Assembly: GCF_900112615.1 (NCBI RefSeq)
Contig: NZ_FOMK01000001.1
Location: 1,054,001 to 1,118,000 of the forward strand
Source of the DNA: Chitinophaga sp. CF118
GTDB lineage: Bacteria > Bacteroidota > Bacteroidia > Chitinophagales > Chitinophagaceae
Direction of reading: 5' to 3'
Length of the DNA stretch: 64,000 nt
Position numbers and translations under genes: made by a program
Shown here: piece after piece, positions 33,403 to 41,907 of the stretch
How the letters are laid out: each line of letters starts with the position of its first letter
How positions within the stretch are numbered: the first letter of the stretch is position 1
The notes under the pieces: generated by a model
Databases searched by the model: none
The model's input: the letters and a program-made list of their open reading frames with translations, nothing else
Told to the model about the DNA's origin: nothing

Positions 33403-34151
33403 CAGGGTATCAGGATTTTAATATCTTTAGGTACCCAGGTATTATCCCCTACGGCTTTTGTTTCCAGCCTTATATATACTACACTGCCCGGAATCATATC
33501 AGTGGCAAGATGTAGTGGTATAACAATAGGATTTCCCAGCATAAAAAGAGGCGACTTTTTTTCAGGCGCAGGGCCATCGTGATAAATCGTAGAATTATCA
33601 CTCGCGGAGCAGATATACTTCCACCGGATGCTTTCTAATGTCCGGTTACATATAAGCACCAGTTGCAAATCACTTTTTACTGTATTGACTTTTACCGGAA
33701 TGTATGTTGTAGGATTTTCCGGTTCTCCCAGGTAACCATAAATGCCAAGATATTTGGCATAGATCAGATTAGGACCAATTGAAGCACTTATTGGTATTAC
33801 TTTCCGCTTGCCAGGGGAAAGCAGCATATCAAAGCGATAATTCTTATTAAGATTAAAACTGGAGCCAGCTACACCAATGGTTTTATAATTGCGCAGCAAA
33901 GGACATTCAATCTTTAGTTTTGCCCTGTCATTTAATTCATAACTCACTTCTCCATAAGTCAGAGAAGCTACTTCCAGGATCTCACCACTCACATCACGGG
34001 CATATAATCCTTCATACCGCTCATCTTTCAGTCGCTGTTGGTATCCTTCTGGAGTACGTAATGCTGTCCTCAGGATGCTGTTGTTCACACCTGTTTGTGC
34101 GGTAGCATTTACCGCTAATAATACTAATAATAGTAGCCAGAGCCTCATCAT
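33402..34151 (-). CDS. Secreted protein, first gene of the protease operon
   Basis: A 249-residue exported protein (signal peptide ending V-N-A-T-A-Q). The mature part has a small-residue-poor, beta-rich pattern (Y-E-G-L-Y-A-R-D-V-S-G-E, then V-V-Y-I-R-L-E-T-K-A-V-G). Not recognised. The promoter should be in the AT-rich region above 34151, and the whole operon of four genes runs to 30139. Confidence 0.6.
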   Translation of the reverse strand: MMRLWLLLLVLLAVNATAQTGVNNSILRTALRTPEGYQQRLKDERYEGLYARDVSGEILEVASLTYGEVSYELNDRAKLKIECPLLRNYKTIGVAGSSFNLNKNYRFDMLLSPGKRKVIPISASIGPNLIYAKYLGIYGYLGEPENPTTYIPVKVNTVKSDLQLVLICNRTLESIRWKYICSASDNSTIYHDGPAPEKKSPLFMLGNPIVIPLHLATDMIPGSVVYIRLETKAVGDNTWVPKDIKILIP

Positions 34152-35174
34152 GTCATCTTTTAATAATCAAACATAGACTCTCACCTTAAATTATAAGGAT
34201 TGCCCATTACAGGGAAAGCTGGCGCGAAGGTTACGAAGAAACGAAAGGCTTGTTTATTTGCTTGCAGAGGAAGAAATACCAATGCTTTCAATAAATTTCA
34301 TTTGCAGGAATCGGAGGCTAAAATTATAGTACAGAAATATTGTAAGACAATTTTACAACTATTTTTGGATAAAATAAAAACAGGAATTCCTCATTAATAA
34401 TTTCAATTACTAAAATATATAGTGATTTTCTAAAAAGTTATATCTATTTATAATTTGTCTATTTCGTACTTAAAAAAAGCACTCAGGAATTTAACAGAGA
34501 ATATTCAATCTGGAAAAATATCAGCAAATAAATCCTTAGTTTGATAAACAGGCTGAGTCAAAGTTTGCTATTAGAGATTTTTCTGCAAGTATGATATCAA
34601 TTCTTTTCTAATTCTCCAATCCATAACTATAAACTAAATGAATGATAGTTTAAAGATGTAAAGAGAAAAAATCTGCTAACTTAGTTCCTTTTCAACACAA
34701 CAAATACATTTAATAGTATATTTGTAAAATACTGTTACTCTATATCCGTTTTGCAATAAAATATTTAAAGCAAGTCGTAAAGTATTGATTAACAGTGTAT
34801 ACAGATATATAACCCCTATATAAGTCCTATATAACCCCAATTTAACACCTATATAAGCCCCACTTATATAGATAGGGCTTATATACGGCTTTGTTACCTG
34901 TTGTATTATTTATTTAGCACCTTATGGCCACTTATTCCGGTTATTCTTCAATAGGAGCAGTATTCCGGAGCTATTCCGTAAAATATCTGCTAATCAGCCC
35001 CCCAAACCACTGCTTATACCCGTTATTAAATTACTTTTGACATGATTTTTGTTTCAGAATGATGTGACGCTATCGATATAATGGTATTACTTTGTAACCA
35101 GTATAACAGAGTATATCAATAATCCTCTCTATGATAGCAAGAGGTAAAGAACACAGGAAAAAAATAACCCAAAA
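34152..35174. other. Long AT-rich intergenic region
   Basis: About 1 kb without a convincing gene, between two divergent transcription units. The only structured part is the cluster of cctatataa motifs at 34815-34885. The rest is low-complexity A/T-rich sequence. Confidence 0.5.
34815..34885. promoter_or_regulatory. Cluster of CCTATATAA motifs
   Basis: Three direct copies of cctatataa with g or c next (34815, 34826, 34848) and two inverted copies of cttatata (34863, 34878) lie within 71 bases. The mixture of direct and inverted sites could be a cooperative regulator-binding region 290 bases ahead of the phosphorylase gene or part of the upstream control of the protease operon. Purely by sequence pattern. 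Confidence 0.4.
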
Positions 35175-36830
35175 ATGAACAAAAAGGATATCCTCGGATA
35201 CGAACCCGATAATCAGTACAATACTTCTGTAGCTTACTTCTCTATGGAATTTGCCATAGACCAGGCATTGAAAATATACAGCGGTGGCCTTGGCTTCCTT
35301 GCAGGCTCTCATTTTCACAGCGCCTATGAACTAAAGCAAAATATGGTTGGCATCGGCATCCTGTGGAAATTCGGTTATTACGACCAGGGAAGAGATCTCA
35401 ACGCATCTATGAAGCCCATATTTATAGAAAAGGATTATTCCTTTCTACAGGATACAGGGATCATTTTCCAGATAAGTATTCACGATTCGCCCGTACATGT
35501 GAAGGCCTTCCTGCTACGCCCCGAAACCTTCAACTCTGCCCCTCTTTTTTTACTGAGCACAGATATTCCTGAGAACGATTTTCTCGCCCGTACCATCACC
35601 CACCGCCTATACGATCCCAACGAAGCTACCCGTATTGCACAAAGCATTTTACTGGGCACAGGCGGTGCCACACTACTGGACCTCTTATCCATCACGCCAG
35701 ATGTATACCACATGAATGAGGGGCATTCCGTATCGCTTAACTTCTATCTGTACGCTAAATTCAGAAGCCTGGAAGAAATTAAAAAGAGAGTTGTTTTCAC
35801 TACACACACGCCCGAAATGGCAGGTAATGAAGAACATGACTATGGACTATTAAAAAACATGTCTTTCTTCTATCACCTGCAGGAACATGAAGTGAAACAT
35901 ATCCTGGGGATGGAAGGCGATAAATTTAACTATACACTGGCGGCACTAAAATTCGCCCGTAAAGCAAATGGTGTATCACGAATCCACGGAGCGGTAGCCA
36001 GGCAAATGTGGAATCATAACCCCGGTGTTTGTGAGATCACTTCTATTACCAATGCACAGAATAAAATCTGGTGGAAAGATGACGTGCTGGATAACGCGAT
36101 TACAACTAACAATGATTCTATTATCTCATCCAGAAAAAAGGAACTGAAACAACAATTGTTTAAGGTAGTGGCAGATCAATGCGGGAAGTTGTTCGATGAA
36201 AACATCCTGACAGTTGTATGGGCCAGGCGATTTGCCGGTTATAAACGTGCAGACCTTGTCATGCAGGACTGGCACCGGTTCGTAAGCCTTGTAAGTAATA
36301 CCCTCTACCCTATCCAGATTATCTGGGCAGGGAAACCTTATCCTGAAGATTTTGCAGCTATCGGACTATTCAATCAGATCATGACTAAAGTAAAACCGTT
36401 CCCTAACTGTGCAGTGTTAACAGGTTATGAGCTCGGACTTTCAGAGCTGCTGAAAAAAGGATCTGATGTATGGCTGAACAACCCGCAGATGTATAGAGAA
36501 GCCTCCGGTACAAGTGGCATGGCGGCCGCCATGAATGGCAGTATTAACCTTTCCATTCCTGATGGCTGGGTACCGGAATTTGCCAGAAACGGAGATAACT
36601 GTTTTCTGATTCAACCTGCAGATGATCGCCTTTCATCTCAGGAAAAAGATAAACAGGAGAATAATCATTTGATGGACCTTATAGAGAAAATAGTACTTCC
36701 TACGTATTATAAGGATCAACATAAATGGCTGGACATTATTAAAAAAGCAGCGACTGATGTTGTACCCGCTTTTGAATCAGGAAGAATGGCGAAAGAGTAT
36801 TATGAGATTATGTACCGTCCTTTAGATTAA
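35175..36830 (+). CDS. glgP: Short alpha-glucan phosphorylase family protein
   Basis: A 551-residue member of glycosyltransferase family 35, the short alpha-glucan phosphorylase type. Family marks: S-M-E-F-A-I near residue 23, G-G-L-G-F-L-A-G, V-Y-H-M-N-E-G-H, F-T-T-H-T-P, R-R-F-A-G-Y-K-R and E-A-S-G-T-S-G-M. Phosphorylases split alpha-1,4-glucans with phosphate to glucose-1-phosphate using pyridoxal phosphate on a lysine. That lysine normally follows the methionine of the last motif (G-M-K); here residue 450 is alanine (codon GCG at 36522-36524). I recall other Bacteroidota members that also lack it, so the loss may be a clade feature. Confidence 0.85.
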   Translation: MNKKDILGYEPDNQYNTSVAYFSMEFAIDQALKIYSGGLGFLAGSHFHSAYELKQNMVGIGILWKFGYYDQGRDLNASMKPIFIEKDYSFLQDTGIIFQISIHDSPVHVKAFLLRPETFNSAPLFLLSTDIPENDFLARTITHRLYDPNEATRIAQSILLGTGGATLLDLLSITPDVYHMNEGHSVSLNFYLYAKFRSLEEIKKRVVFTTHTPEMAGNEEHDYGLLKNMSFFYHLQEHEVKHILGMEGDKFNYTLAALKFARKANGVSRIHGAVARQMWNHNPGVCEITSITNAQNKIWWKDDVLDNAITTNNDSIISSRKKELKQQLFKVVADQCGKLFDENILTVVWARRFAGYKRADLVMQDWHRFVSLVSNTLYPIQIIWAGKPYPEDFAAIGLFNQIMTKVKPFPNCAVLTGYELGLSELLKKGSDVWLNNPQMYREASGTSGMAAAMNGSINLSIPDGWVPEFARNGDNCFLIQPADDRLSSQEKDKQENNHLMDLIEKIVLPTYYKDQHKWLDIIKKAATDVVPAFESGRMAKEYYEIMYRPLD

Positions 36831-37306
36831 ATTATCAACAATTTAAATTTCTCCACTTGTCTCCTGTGGCGCAGAATATGCACAATAGCATGTTCCATCA
36901 TTTGTTCTATATCGTATACCTGTCCCCATGCTCTCATCTTTAATGCATCATCGAATTGCTCCAGTTCATTGTCTGTAATTCCGCTGAAGGTATTTTCAGT
37001 GTATGAGAAAACGTTAGTCAGATCATCCAGGTATTCTCTGATAGTGAGTCGGAATGTTTTAACAGGTCTCTCCAGGTTATTCCCTCTCAGATTATGAATA
37101 CGGGTGGCATAGCCATACCCTGAATGTACCACATGAGACAGAACTGTCTGAACAGATCTGCAATCTTCGTTATCAGTTTGTGGGTCTGCAATAATAGTGA
37201 GGGCATTATCAGGAATATCTTCAATCACTTTCTTTAAGTCTGAGATAGCCCGTTCATACTCATCCAGTAATGCGCCTACAGCTCCTTGTCGAAAAGTTTT
37301 TGTCAT
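36827..37306 (-). CDS. DinB-superfamily protein
   Basis: A 159-residue cytoplasmic protein of the DinB four-helix fold. Candidate metal ligands are the histidine of L-S-H-V-V-H and the pair in H-A-I-V-H-I-L-R-H. Its stop overlaps that of the convergent phosphorylase gene by four bases. Function unknown; DinB-fold enzymes include bacillithiol- and mycothiol-dependent transferases and many uncharacterised members. Confidence 0.8.
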   Translation of the reverse strand: MTKTFRQGAVGALLDEYERAISDLKKVIEDIPDNALTIIADPQTDNEDCRSVQTVLSHVVHSGYGYATRIHNLRGNNLERPVKTFRLTIREYLDDLTNVFSYTENTFSGITDNELEQFDDALKMRAWGQVYDIEQMMEHAIVHILRHRRQVEKFKLLII

Positions 37307-37423
37307 AGCCTTTATTTATTTTCTATAATTTGGTTATTAGCAGGAATGCAAATGACTACAATTATACTAAATTATAATATGCCTGTAGATTCCTTTTATT
37401 AAACATTAGATTATTCGCCCATT

Positions 37424-38161
37424 ATGAAACGATATTATTCATTCATATTATTTGCAGCATTTGCTTTATTGACAGTAGTGTCTATAGCATTTACTCATAA
37501 GCATCCCAATGAGACTGATATTATCAGCTACACTGTTGACCCCAAAATACAAGATCTCCGTTTTTACTGGAAAGATGATAACGGACATATTTTAGGAAGC
37601 ATTCAACATCTTAAAAATTATCTTGATAACAAACAACAAAAACTTGTTTTTGCGACGAATGGTGGAATGTTCAAACCAGACAATTCACCTGTGGGGCTTT
37701 TTATTCAACAGAATGTAATCCTTAATCCACTGGACACAACAACAGGCAATGGCAACTTTTATCTGAAGCCCAATGGTGTTCTTTATATCACGGATGAAAA
37801 TAAGGCGGTGATTTGTCAAACCAGTAATTTTGCAAATAATAAGCATATTAAGTTTGCAACTCAATCCGGTCCCATGTTACTGATTGATGGCAGTATTCAT
37901 CCTGCATTAAAAAAAGGTTCTGCGAATGTAAACGTACGTAATGGTGTTGGCATCCTGGCCGACAATAAACTAGTGTTTGCAATGTCTACCAGAGAAACAA
38001 ACTTCTACGACTTTGCCGAATATTTTAAAAGTCTGGGTTGTGTAAACGCACTATATCTGGATGGCTTTGTTTCAAGGACATATTTGCCGGAAAAAGAATG
38101 GATGCAGACAGACGGTAGTTTTGGCGTAATAATTGGCGTTACAATACCGAAAAAGAAATGA
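37424..38161 (+). CDS. Phosphodiester glycosidase family protein (DUF2233)
   Basis: A 245-residue exported protein with an N-terminal hydrophobic leader (about 6-23). The rest is the DUF2233/NAGPA domain: A-T-N-G-G-M-F near residue 76-82, T-Q-S-G-P-M-L-L, R-N-G-V-G-I and the end L-Y-L-D-G-F-V-S. The mammalian relative removes GlcNAc from phosphate diesters on lysosomal enzymes; bacterial members probably process phosphodiester-linked sugars in cell-wall or capsule polymers. The stop is one base ahead of the next start, so both genes form an operon. Confidence 0.85.
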   Translation: MKRYYSFILFAAFALLTVVSIAFTHKHPNETDIISYTVDPKIQDLRFYWKDDNGHILGSIQHLKNYLDNKQQKLVFATNGGMFKPDNSPVGLFIQQNVILNPLDTTTGNGNFYLKPNGVLYITDENKAVICQTSNFANNKHIKFATQSGPMLLIDGSIHPALKKGSANVNVRNGVGILADNKLVFAMSTRETNFYDFAEYFKSLGCVNALYLDGFVSRTYLPEKEWMQTDGSFGVIIGVTIPKKK

Positions 38162-38162
38162 T

Positions 38163-38855
38163 ATGAACATATTATGCATTACGCATGCTGATTTTGAAAC
38201 ACCTGGTGTTATCACATCATGGGCTTCAAATAACGATCATTATTTTAAGGTAGAAAAACCATATAAAGGAGAACCTATATCTGATGTAACTGATTTCGAC
38301 TTCTTAATTGTTATGGGTGGTCCGCAAAGCCCGCTTAAAACCAACGAATTTCCTTACTTAGCTTTAGAAACTGATCTGATAAGATCTGCCATAAAAGAGA
38401 ATAAACCAGTGCTGGGACTATGTTTGGGTGCACAACTTATCGGAGAAGCACTAGGTGCTAAAACATCACAAAGTCCTGAAAAAGAAGTGGGCGTTTACCC
38501 GGTTACCTTAACAACAGCAGGAATAAATGATCCGTTATTAAAAGATTTTCCTGATAATTCTCCTGTGATCCACTGGCATAATGATATGCCCGGACTTACT
38601 GCAGAGGCAGTTGTACTGGCATACAGTCCTGGTTGTCCGCGGCAAATAGTGCGCTATAAAAAGAATGTATATGGTTTTCAATGTCACCTGGAAATTGATG
38701 CTGATGGTATCAGAAAGATGATAACTGCCTGCCCTGAAGACTTTGCCCCATCAAAATACACACAAACGCAACAGGAATTACTGGCGCAGAATTACTCATC
38801 TATTAACGAGCTGATGTTAACATTCCTTGACAGGTTCATTGATCTGGAGGAATAA
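38163..38855 (+). CDS. Class I glutamine amidotransferase domain protein
   Basis: A 230-residue stand-alone class I glutamine amidotransferase (GuaA-type triad domain). Nucleophile C87 in G-L-C-L-G-A-Q-L, and the histidine and glutamate in Q-C-H-L-E-I. Stand-alone members hydrolyse glutamine or gamma-glutamyl compounds; the acceptor is unknown. A longer frame from TTG at 38133 overlaps the upstream gene and is unlikely. Translationally coupled to the phosphodiester glycosidase gene. Confidence 0.85.
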   Translation: MNILCITHADFETPGVITSWASNNDHYFKVEKPYKGEPISDVTDFDFLIVMGGPQSPLKTNEFPYLALETDLIRSAIKENKPVLGLCLGAQLIGEALGAKTSQSPEKEVGVYPVTLTTAGINDPLLKDFPDNSPVIHWHNDMPGLTAEAVVLAYSPGCPRQIVRYKKNVYGFQCHLEIDADGIRKMITACPEDFAPSKYTQTQQELLAQNYSSINELMLTFLDRFIDLEE

Positions 38856-38929
38856 TGATGTAGAATTAAAATGTGTACTAATTGTCAATACTGGCAAGAC
38901 CTACTGTTGAAATCGTATACTAGAAAAGC

Positions 38930-39394
38930 TTAAGGGGTATTGGCAGGAAAAAAATCATACAATTCATGTGTGGGCAAAATTGGCAAAATAAATTTGTCGA
39001 GCAGTGTTCCTAAGCAACGATTATATATAATTCCTCTTGCCGTAGAATAGCTTATATTAGCTAATGGCACCAAAGCATCTGCTTGAATAAAGGTTTCGCC
39101 TTCAGACCTATGAGTCCAATTTTCTAAATCCTGGACCTTATATAAAAAATCAATATTGTAGTGTCCATTAAGAACTGATTCACCTTCTTCTTTGTTTGAG
39201 GATTCAATATTACACCAAAAAGTCACCTTGACTAGCTTGTGGTCTGTGTTTATCGCACCTTCAAAGCCATAACTAATTTCCAATGATTTAATATCCACAT
39301 GAATATTAGAAATCATTCTATTCTCTAGTGATGCTTTGTTGATTTTTATATCATCCAACGATACATTTTCTATATTGAATATTCTGTCGCTCAT
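38930..39394 (-). CDS. SecB-like chaperone of a toxin-antitoxin-chaperone module
   Basis: A 154-residue protein with the overall pattern of SecB: strands with alternating polar residues in the first half (V-K-V-T-F-W-C-N-I), then Y-S-T-A-R-G-I-I-Y-N-R near the C-terminal helix and L-P-I-L-P, the hallmark of the SecB end. It is the last of three genes with ATGA overlaps (toxin remnant, HTH antitoxin, chaperone). In tripartite modules such as HigBA-SecB of Mycobacterium tuberculosis the chaperone stabilises the antitoxin. Confidence 0.75.
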   Translation of the reverse strand: MSDRIFNIENVSLDDIKINKASLENRMISNIHVDIKSLEISYGFEGAINTDHKLVKVTFWCNIESSNKEEGESVLNGHYNIDFLYKVQDLENWTHRSEGETFIQADALVPLANISYSTARGIIYNRCLGTLLDKFILPILPTHELYDFFPANTP

Positions 39395-39819
39395 GCTCCA
39401 ATTTCAGTTTGTAATCCTTTTTTTCCTTTGGGATTATCGATCTTAACGGATACAAAAACTTCTGCCATTTGGCCTTGTTCATTCACCTCAATATGTTTAA
39501 CCTCTTTATGACGTGCCACAGTTACCTTTTCATAATTTATGTGACAATCAGAATTAGTTATTACTCCAATAATATCTGCCTCAAATGCAATAGATAGTTT
39601 GGCAATTGTGGATATAGTAAAATTCTGAACTCCAGAAAACCATTTTGAGACAATCGCTTCACTTACTCCCATCTTTTCAGCAAGGCGCTTTTGTTTGCCA
39701 TCAAATTTGAGTTCCAGTAACTCATGTAAACGGTCCTGAATGTCAAGAGCAAGCCTGATCTCTTCACGAGATTCGAGGGAAGCTTCTTTTACAATTTTTT
39801 TAAATTTCTCCAATTTCAT
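39391..39819 (-). CDS. Xre-type helix-turn-helix antitoxin (HigA-like)
   Basis: A 142-residue protein with an HTH_3 domain at about residues 35-90 (Q-K-R-L-A-E-K-M-G-V-S-E-A-I-V-S-K-W-F). The C-terminal 50 residues form a disordered, charged extension (K-E-V-K-H-I-E-V-N-E-Q), the kind of region that makes an antitoxin dependent on its chaperone. It overlaps the toxin remnant and the SecB-like gene by four bases on each side. It probably binds the palindrome at 40303. Confidence 0.75.
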   Translation of the reverse strand: MKLEKFKKIVKEASLESREEIRLALDIQDRLHELLELKFDGKQKRLAEKMGVSEAIVSKWFSGVQNFTISTIAKLSIAFEADIIGVITNSDCHINYEKVTVARHKEVKHIEVNEQGQMAEVFVSVKIDNPKGKKGLQTEIGA

Positions 39820-40297
39820 AAATCTAATTCTAGGTCTTCTAACTCTAAATTGTTTAAGTTCAAACCTTGTATTTCTATCTCTTTATAAATCAAACGGGCG
39901 ATCTTTAAAGCCCGGTTAAAATGTACACTTACATTGGGACAATCTTCTGGCTTAAGTTTAGTCTTTATCCCTCCATTCATTAATATTACCACAGATGGAG
40001 AAAGCCAAATACAATAAAGCCTTATTCCGAAATCTTCGTTATTTTCCTGTTTGATACTTGCAGATACCACTGGCATATATTCTGCCGGTCCTTCATTATT
40101 GAAATAGTATTTTTTCGCTCCTCTATGGAACATTTCATCAATAGCTAAGTATAATAATTCAAGTTCTTTTCATGCCTGGAGAAATCCTTTTCATCAAATA
40201 ACTCAAATTCTGTCAATTCAGAATTTCCTAATTTGACAGTATAAAATGAAACCTTTCCATTGGATAAATCCTCTATTAACTGAAATAGAACTCTCAA
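39816..40297 (-). pseudogene. HigB-like toxin, frameshifted
   Basis: The start (TTG at 40297 or a nearby codon) gives L-R-V-L-F-Q-L-I-E-D-L-S-N-G-K-V-S-F-Y-T and runs to D-F-S-R-H-E-K; the frame then breaks at the T run 40167-40170 (one A missing on the minus strand). One inserted base would join it to E-L-E-L-L-Y-L-A-I-D-E-M-F and the remaining 105 codons, which end in R-L-Y-C-I-W-L-S and N-G-G-I-K-T, typical of the RelE/HigB-like end. As it stands the toxin is broken; a programmed slip on the A run is the alternative. Confidence 0.65.
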
Positions 40298-40302
40298 AAT
40301 TA

Positions 40303-40320
40303 CTTAACTTCTAGGTTAAG
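40303..40320. promoter_or_regulatory. Palindrome upstream of the toxin-antitoxin-chaperone module
   Basis: cttaac and gttaag, six-base arms with six bases between, five bases above the presumed toxin start. Likely operator of the HTH antitoxin, by analogy with other HigA-type modules. Confidence 0.45.
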
Positions 40321-40992
40321 AAAAAAGATACTATCATATTGTTTGCAGAAAAAATAAATGCGAAGCTCATAATTTTTTTCTTTGAGGGAAAGTGTTGACA
40401 ATCTGCGTATTTGCGACACCGATTTTATAATTAACTAATAACCAACTATTAGCATTAGTTCTCTTATTGCTATATGACAATTATTCGACCAGGGCTAAAT
40501 GATTTTCACAACATCCTTTTAAACAAGAGGATGTTGATTTTGCTATTCCATTTTTAGATGAGGGTATCCACTATATGTTGATTCTTTTGGGCTTTGGAAA
40601 ATACTTCAATCCAACATAACTCGCAACAACAGTCTTGTTGTTTCTTCTTTTAATCAGAGAATTAGTGAAAATCCATCAAATACGAATGAAAATTCATTGG
40701 GAAAAGCCAGGCCGTAGATGATCTGTAAGGGTTGAATGTATTGATATTTATACATGTATATCATTTGTAGTAGTGCATTTTATACAAGTGTTGAATACAA
40801 GTTTGACATTTGCCGTTCATCTTATAACAATGAAGTCTTAAGTAAGAATATAAATATTGAAGATGAGTTTGATCAAGCCCGTCAGCGACCGGGACTTTTA
40901 TAAATTAAATCAATAAGCAGATGGGCCTATGCAAGCAACAATCGTATTGACAAAAGCGGATCATCACCTATCTAATCAACAAAGAGCAAATT
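40321..40992. other. Non-coding region leading into the 1.04-kb direct repeat
   Basis: No gene is seen between 40321 and 40992. From about 40666 the sequence is the first copy of the direct repeat, so the second half is also present at 47839-48167. Confidence 0.5.
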
Positions 40993-41562
40993 ATGCTAAC
41001 AATAAAAGAAATGGAGGAGCGTCTCGGATTTACTCCAGGACCAACACTTGTTGAATTGGCAAAAAGAGCTTATGAAACGGCCTCAGTCTTACCGTCTCAT
41101 GCGTTTGCCAAACTTTGGTTTATACTCCCTTGGCTTGAAGCAAAATATGATGGTTATGATACTTGTTTTGGTGGCAGCGGCACGCCAAAAAACGTGAAGG
41201 CTTTTGCTTTTACGGGTGGAGATCTGGTTCATTTTGGCTTTCTTACTGCACCTGACCTTGAAAACGAAGAATCTCCTATTGTGTGCATTGACCCTGGTGA
41301 TTGCGCTCAAATTGTAGCGCCCAATCTGCGTGCGTTTCTCGGATTATTGAGTATTGCTTTTGGCGAAGTCATGGGAAGGCATACAAATGAACATTGGTTT
41401 GCCTTTCGCCAAAAATGGTATGGTAATGAGCCTGATCACCTGCAGGAAATGGAGCGCTTATCTCAGATCATTTTAACTATTCCAGACGTTACCCGCCCGA
41501 GCGATCCTGAGCGCATCGTTAAAATGACAGCTGATATTACATTTGAACTGTTCTGGGATTGA
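40993..41562 (+). CDS. Unknown 189-residue protein, copy 1 (SUKH-like?)
   Basis: A 189-residue soluble protein. The middle (F-G-F-L-T-A-P-D-L-E-N-E-E-S-P-I-V and I-D-P-G-D) and the later V-A-P-N-L-R-A-F-L-G-L-L recall SMI1/KNR4 (SUKH) immunity proteins, but the match is weak and I do not claim the family. The paralogue at 48168 differs at about ten positions, all conservative or single changes, and both frames are intact, so both are under selection or the duplication is recent. Cysteine replaces histidine in I-D-P-G-D-C. Confidence 0.65.
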   Translation: MLTIKEMEERLGFTPGPTLVELAKRAYETASVLPSHAFAKLWFILPWLEAKYDGYDTCFGGSGTPKNVKAFAFTGGDLVHFGFLTAPDLENEESPIVCIDPGDCAQIVAPNLRAFLGLLSIAFGEVMGRHTNEHWFAFRQKWYGNEPDHLQEMERLSQIILTIPDVTRPSDPERIVKMTADITFELFWD

Positions 41563-41661
41563 CAAGTAGCGGCCACTTTAATTTAAGGGACTGACAAAGT
41601 AAACGAAGGGTTATGCGAATCCTACAACTGAACAGCATTTCAGAAAGTGATAAAAATAAAT

Positions 41662-41689
41662 AAGGCATCTGCTAGCTAGCGGATGCCTT
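41662..41689 (+). terminator. Hairpin at the end of repeat copy 1
   Basis: A 14-bp stem with one G-U pair and no loop bases to spare around gctagctagc. At copy 2 (48837-48864) the same hairpin stands directly after the initiator tRNA gene. Confidence 0.75.
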
Positions 41690-41702
41690 GTCCAATTTCG
41701 TA

Positions 41703-41744
41703 GGGCCAGCTGGACAGTTATCGAACTTATTAATTGAAGATTGA
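41703..41744 (+). pseudogene. Fossil integrase C-terminal tail at the tRNA-fMet-type junction
   Basis: Reads G-P-A-G-Q-L-S-N-L-L-I-E-D and a stop, preceded in frame by F-V from the repeat. The frame continues from the tRNA-end bases just as in an integrase whose last codons overlap its attachment site. A similar phrase, G-A-S-G-Q-I-S-K-L, is at 47691. Confidence 0.5.
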
Positions 41745-41870
41745 CAATACAATTATATATGATTGAGGGCTTAACCTGCATAATATTTTTCATAATAAAG
41801 CATCTTCGCTATAATTGAATCTGACTCAAGGTATAGCTAATATGCGGATTTTTTATGGTCAGATTTAAAA

Positions 41871-41888
41871 GACCGGCCGTGCCCGGTC
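41871..41888 (-). terminator. Terminator of the MocR-type gene
   Basis: Six-base arms gaccgg (41871-41876) and ccggtc (41883-41888), followed in the minus direction by TTTT. Located 20 bases past the stop at 41908. Confidence 0.5.
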
Positions 41889-41907
41889 CTCCGGTAATAA
41901 TGAAGTG

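Larger units (their letters stand above)
40666..41703 (+). repeat. 1.04-kb direct repeat, copy 1
   Basis: Matches 47839-48877 over its whole length with a few per cent differences. It carries the gene at 40993, a terminator hairpin and ends in the bases tttcgtag, which are the reversed 3' end of the initiator tRNA gene. The sequence then diverges: ggccagctgg here, cgaggagggg (tRNA body) at copy 2. Confidence 0.9.
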
